From positions 1 through 9,780 of the forward strand of contig DDQW01000004.1 of the NCBI GenBank assembly GCA_002342805.1: DNA of 9,780 nucleotides, given 5' to 3'. Below are positions 6,811 to 9,780 of this stretch, in pieces. The DNA is from Clostridiales bacterium UBA2432. GTDB lineage: Bacteria; Bacillota; Clostridia; Lachnospirales; Vallitaleaceae. Numbering within the stretch: position 1 is the first letter of the stretch; every line of letters begins with the position of its first letter. Both the position numbers and the translations under genes were made by a program. The notes under the pieces were generated by a model. It made no database searches. It saw nothing but the letters and a program-made list of their open reading frames with translations, and was not told the DNA's origin.

Positions 6811-6827
6811 GAAAGCTAAAAGCTCTC
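6811..6827 (-). terminator. small hairpin after the copper ATPase, possible weak terminator
   Basis: On the minus strand GAGAGCT and AGCTTTC can form a 7-bp RNA stem (one G-U pair) with a 3-nt loop, 25 nt after the ATPase stop. It is followed by TATTTATG rather than a clean T run, so termination would be partial at best and read-through into the chemoreceptor gene is possible. Confidence 0.25.
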
Positions 6828-6851
6828 CATTTACGTGTACTATCTATTTGA

Positions 6852-9266
6852 TTAGATTTCCATCTTTCTGATTCTTAATGCATTTGAAAGTACTGATATG
6901 GAACTTAGTGCCATTGCTAGACCTGCAAACATAGGATTTAATAAACCTAGTGCTGCTATAGGTATTCCAATCGTATTGTAAACAAATGCAAAAAACAGAT
7001 TCTGCTTAATGTTCTTCATGACCTTGACACTCAATAATTTTGCTTTTGCAATGCCAATTAAATCACCTTTCACTAATGTAATATCAGAACTCTCCATAGC
7101 AACATCTGTCCCTGTTCCCATTGCTATACCAACATTTGCCTGGGCGATTGCTGGTGAATCATTAATACCATCTCCTGCCATTGCAACATATTGATTGTTG
7201 CTTTGAAGCTCTTTAACTTTGTTGAATTTATCCTCTGGTAAACAATCAGCCATATAATCATCAATTCCTAGTTCTTTTGCAACAGAACTAGCTGTATTAG
7301 CATTATCTCCAGTAAGCATAATAATCTTAACACCTAAATCATGTAGTATTCTAACAGCTTTTGGTGTAGATTCTTTTATAGGGTCACTAACACTAACGAT
7401 ACCTATTAAATCCTGTTCTTCGACGACATACATAACTGTTTGACCATTAAGTTGCCTATCGGTAATCTTCTTAACATCTATTTCATACTTAACATCAAGA
7501 TAATCAACCAACTTCATATTTCCAATACCATAAACTTTAGAACCAATTTTTGCTATCGCACCTTTACCTGTAACAGATTCAAAATCGGCTGTATCATTTA
7601 TAGAGATATCTTTATTTTTAGCCGCTTTAACAATTGCCTGTGCCAATGGATGTTCACTGTTATTATCAATAGATGCAGCTATTTGCAATATTTCATCGCT
7701 ACTATAATGACTAAAACTTTCACTATCCTTATAAGCTGGTTTGCCAAGGGTTAATGTTCCTGTCTTATCTACTAAAACAGTGTCAACTTTTCTCATCTGT
7801 TCTATAGCTTTTGCATTTTTGATTAGAACACCTAGTTTTGCGCCTTTTCCTGTTCCTACCATAATAGATACAGGTGTCGCTAAACCAAGGGCACATGGAC
7901 AAGCAATGATAAGTACGGCTATAGAATTAACAATTCCTAGTTCCCAGTCGCCTAAAATCAAACCCCAAACTAACAAGGTTAACAATGATATAACTAAAAC
8001 AACTGGTACAAAATAACCGGCCACTTGATCCGCAATCTTTTGAATAGGTGCTTTAGATCTAGAAGCTTCATTAACCATGGTGATAATTCTTGCCAGTACT
8101 GTATCTCCTCCAACACTCTTGGCTACCATAATAAAGCTACCATTACTGTTAATTGTGCCACCGGTTACTTTGTCTCCTTCTTCTTTCTCAACAGGTATTG
8201 GTTCGCCAGATATCATTGATTCATCTACAGTACCTGTACCTGTTAGTACAATACCATCTACTGGTACTTTATTCCCTGGCTTAATTCTAAGTTGATCATC
8301 AACCAAAACTTCTTCCAATGGAATCTCTACATCTTCACCATTTCTTATGACAATAGCAGTAGACGGAACCAAACTAAGTAGTTCCTTTATTGCTGAATTG
8401 GTTTTAGAATGTGCTAATAATTCTAGCATTTGACCTAATATAACTAATGTTAATATTATTACTGTTGTTTCAAAATAGACAGCTGGGTATCCGTTTTCAC
8501 CAATAATTTCAGCTGGAAATATGCCAGGTACTAGTGTTGCAAAGAAACTGAAAATCCATGCAGCGCCTGTACCTATTCCAATAAGTGTAAACATATTCAA
8601 ACTCTTGTGTATAATACTTTTATAACAATTCTTAAAAATAAATTTTGAAAAAACAAACATAACAGGTGTTGATAAAATCAGTTGGATCAACAAATTGACT
8701 TTCCTAGAAAATAAAGCTTCAATAATCTCATTAATTCCAGGTATAAGTTCACCCATTGCCAAGATAAAAATTGGAATGGAAAGTATTGCCGACCATATAA
8801 GCCTGAATCTCATTTGCTTGTATGCTTTAACACCTTCATCCTCATCGTCATCCATTGAGCTACCAAAAGAAATCACTTCGGTCATATGCATGCCACATAC
8901 TGGACAATCACCTGGTTGTTCATATGTTTTGTCACCTTCGCACCTCATGGGACAAATAAATGCTTTTTCATTACTTGTTTTATTAGCTTCGAATGTTGGT
9001 TTCTCAAGCTCTGCTTCATAGAAGGTACATTGGCAATTCACTTTGCAACTTCCATCACATGCATCATCACGACAAACACATTGTTGTCTATGTTCATGGT
9101 GTTCGTTATGTTCATGACGCTCGTGCCTAGCAGGAGAAATATGTTGGTGCTGATGCTCATCCTTAGTATGCTCCTCAACTTCTTTTAATTTCATACCACA
9201 CACAGGGCAATTTCCAGGTTCGTCGTACAGTTTTCCATTATCGCATTTCATAGGGCATTGATACAT
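6852..9266 (-). CDS. copA: P1B-1-type Cu(+)/Ag(+)-exporting ATPase with twin heavy-metal-binding domains
   Basis: 804 residues. It exports monovalent copper or silver across the cytoplasmic membrane using ATP. N-terminus: instead of HMA domains it has two short heavy-metal-binding modules of the YxCPMxC...PGxCPVCGM type (about 2-29 and 103-130), split by a linker with 10 His in residues 33-59 and six Cys in 63-80. Core: eight membrane helices expected; the actuator loop SGEP (353-356), the ion-binding CPC in TM6 (456-458), phosphorylation site DKTGT (D500), HP locus (539-540), TGD (652-654) and GDGIND (698-703). TM7 carries YN (763-764) and TM8 carries MALSS (786-790), the signature of Cu(+)-specific P1B-1 pumps. 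AAGGAGG lies 7 nt before the ATG. It stands 57 bp after a transposase gene and 128 bp before the chemoreceptor gene. Copper versus silver cannot be told apart. Confidence 0.95.
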   Translation of the reverse strand: MYQCPMKCDNGKLYDEPGNCPVCGMKLKEVEEHTKDEHQHQHISPARHERHEHNEHHEHRQQCVCRDDACDGSCKVNCQCTFYEAELEKPTFEANKTSNEKAFICPMRCEGDKTYEQPGDCPVCGMHMTEVISFGSSMDDDEDEGVKAYKQMRFRLIWSAILSIPIFILAMGELIPGINEIIEALFSRKVNLLIQLILSTPVMFVFSKFIFKNCYKSIIHKSLNMFTLIGIGTGAAWIFSFFATLVPGIFPAEIIGENGYPAVYFETTVIILTLVILGQMLELLAHSKTNSAIKELLSLVPSTAIVIRNGEDVEIPLEEVLVDDQLRIKPGNKVPVDGIVLTGTGTVDESMISGEPIPVEKEEGDKVTGGTINSNGSFIMVAKSVGGDTVLARIITMVNEASRSKAPIQKIADQVAGYFVPVVLVISLLTLLVWGLILGDWELGIVNSIAVLIIACPCALGLATPVSIMVGTGKGAKLGVLIKNAKAIEQMRKVDTVLVDKTGTLTLGKPAYKDSESFSHYSSDEILQIAASIDNNSEHPLAQAIVKAAKNKDISINDTADFESVTGKGAIAKIGSKVYGIGNMKLVDYLDVKYEIDVKKITDRQLNGQTVMYVVEEQDLIGIVSVSDPIKESTPKAVRILHDLGVKIIMLTGDNANTASSVAKELGIDDYMADCLPEDKFNKVKELQSNNQYVAMAGDGINDSPAIAQANVGIAMGTGTDVAMESSDITLVKGDLIGIAKAKLLSVKVMKNIKQNLFFAFVYNTIGIPIAALGLLNPMFAGLAMALSSISVLSNALRIRKMEI
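9027..9176 (-). other. coding segment for a His-rich then Cys-rich metal-binding linker
   Basis: This encodes residues 31-80 of the copper ATPase, between its two heavy-metal-binding modules. The first half is built of His-Glu and His-Gln steps (HEHNEHHEH). The second carries C63, C65, C70, C74, C78 and C80, including CVC and CQC. The segment is likely unstructured and could hold several metal ions. Seen directly; the binding function is inferred. Confidence 0.7.
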
Positions 9267-9273
9267 AATATTA

Positions 9274-9280
9274 CCTCCTT
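9274..9280 (-). promoter_or_regulatory. ribosome binding site of the copper ATPase
   Basis: The minus strand reads AAGGAGG, 7 nt before the ATG at 9266. It fixes the start ahead of the first heavy-metal-binding module. Confidence 0.75.
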
Positions 9281-9314
9281 TTAGTCACAATAGCTTACTA
9301 ACTACTTCAATTAC

Positions 9315-9320
9315 ATTATA
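9315..9320 (-). promoter_or_regulatory. possible -10 box of the copper ATPase gene
   Basis: The minus strand reads a perfect TATAAT three bases after the transposase stop codon, about 50 nt before the ATPase start. The -35 position would lie inside the 3' end of the transposase gene, where only weak matches (such as ATTTCT at 17 bp) are seen. No copper-operator palindrome was recognised around it. Confidence 0.35.
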
Positions 9321-9323
9321 TAC

Positions 9324-9780
9324 TCAACTTTCCCAGCAGAAATCAGTGAATAAAGCCTTGATAAATGAGGCTTGTTGATTAATCCATTGTTGAAGTTGAC
9401 ATTTTACAATATCTGTTGTATCTGTGGCAATGCCATTGGCAATCTCAACTACCAAGCTCATCAAATTTTGAAGAGCAGTAATAAGATCCATATCCTGAAT
9501 GTCGTCACTGAATCTGAAAAAGAGTTCACCAAAAGTTTTCTGGTCCTTTTCTTCACGTCTTAGCCATTCAGTCATGATATAACGGGTCATCACTATGGTT
9601 GTATGGCTAATCATCATATCATAGCTGCGACCTTGTAACTCATTTCCGAGTTTCATTAGAGATTTTGTGGATTTGAAGAAAACTTCAATGCTCCACCGGT
9701 TACCATATATGCGAACGATTTCCTCGTTGGACAGGGAACAATCGGCACTCAAGATGACAAGCCAATCGTGCTTCTTATTA
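9324..9780 (-). CDS. IS4-family transposase, C-terminal part (5' end outside window)
   Basis: The last 152 codons of a DDE transposase; the frame stays open to the window edge. Seen: the IS4-family YREK signature, Tyr-x2-Arg-x3-Glu-x6-Lys, in IYGNRWSIEVFFKSTK, where the Glu is the third catalytic acid. It is followed by LGNELQGRSYDMMISHT, common in this family. The two catalytic Asp residues should lie upstream, outside the window, so integrity of the whole enzyme cannot be judged. The visible part has no stop or frameshift and ends in a short hydrophilic tail (FCWES). The stop is 57 bp before the copper ATPase start on the same strand, so the element's end must fall in this short gap or overlap the stop codon. 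Confidence 0.9.
   Translation of the reverse strand, partial: NKKHDWLVILSADCSLSNEEIVRIYGNRWSIEVFFKSTKSLMKLGNELQGRSYDMMISHTTIVMTRYIMTEWLRREEKDQKTFGELFFRFSDDIQDMDLITALQNLMSLVVEIANGIATDTTDIVKCQLQQWINQQASFIKALFTDFCWES

Larger units (their letters stand above)
9267..9780 (-). mobile_element. end of an IS4-family insertion sequence (boundary uncertain)
   Basis: Inferred from the transposase gene. The terminal inverted repeat cannot be confirmed because the other end of the element is outside the window. The left boundary must lie within about 9267-9330, since the ATPase coding sequence is intact. No target duplication can be checked. Confidence 0.5.

Noticed and set aside
7741..8295. Overlapping plus-strand open frames opposite the copper ATPase
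   Set aside because: Both are shadows of the strongly conserved ATPase frame, including its CPC region, with no independent support.
8695..9188. Plus-strand open frames of about 100 codons opposite the ATPase N-terminus
   Set aside because: They arise from the His- and Cys-rich codons read backwards, and no start signal was found.
9324..9752. Independent small gene starting at TTG 9752
   Set aside because: The frame is open to the window edge and the residues before it continue the transposase sequence, so this is an internal codon.

Overview
The window is AT-rich and every supported gene lies on the minus strand. Strong AGGAGG-type ribosome binding sites, a TTG start, membrane-anchored secreted proteins and the protein family styles point to a low-GC Gram-positive bacterium (Bacillota, probably a motile clostridial relative). 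That taxonomic placement is inference. The theme is extracytoplasmic copper handling, with a block of signalling genes packed against it.

In order of transcription (right to left): the 3' part of an IS4-family transposase (9324-9780, runs off the edge). Then, 57 bp on, a P1B-1-type Cu(+)/Ag(+) export ATPase with two heavy-metal-binding modules and a His- and Cys-rich linker (6852-9266). After a 128-bp gap comes a tight run: a methyl-accepting chemotaxis protein (5041-6723), a PAS/HD-GYP c-di-GMP phosphodiesterase (3878-5020), a GGDEF diguanylate cyclase that overlaps it by 4 nt (3174-3881), and a CueO-like multicopper oxidase 68 bp further on (1669-3105). An AT-rich hairpin with a T tract follows the oxidase. 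A second small unit holds an 84-residue HMA-type metallochaperone with a TTG start (1285-1539) and an RseC-family membrane protein (852-1280), spaced 4 nt apart. Last is the first 205 codons of an Lgt-family membrane protein (1-615, runs off the left edge), whose active-site positions differ from canonical prolipoprotein diacylglyceryl transferase.

A working model: the ATPase pumps Cu(+) out of the cytoplasm, the anchored multicopper oxidase oxidises it outside, and the small HMA protein buffers or delivers copper inside. RseC and the Lgt-like protein are membrane partners of unknown role. The chemoreceptor and the c-di-GMP synthase/hydrolase pair could tie motility or surface attachment to metal or redox stress. 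The signalling-to-copper link rests on gene order alone. No metalloregulator (CsoR, CopY, CueR) and no recognisable operator for one is visible in the window. No tRNA, rRNA, CRISPR array or gene-free stretch longer than 300 bp was found.
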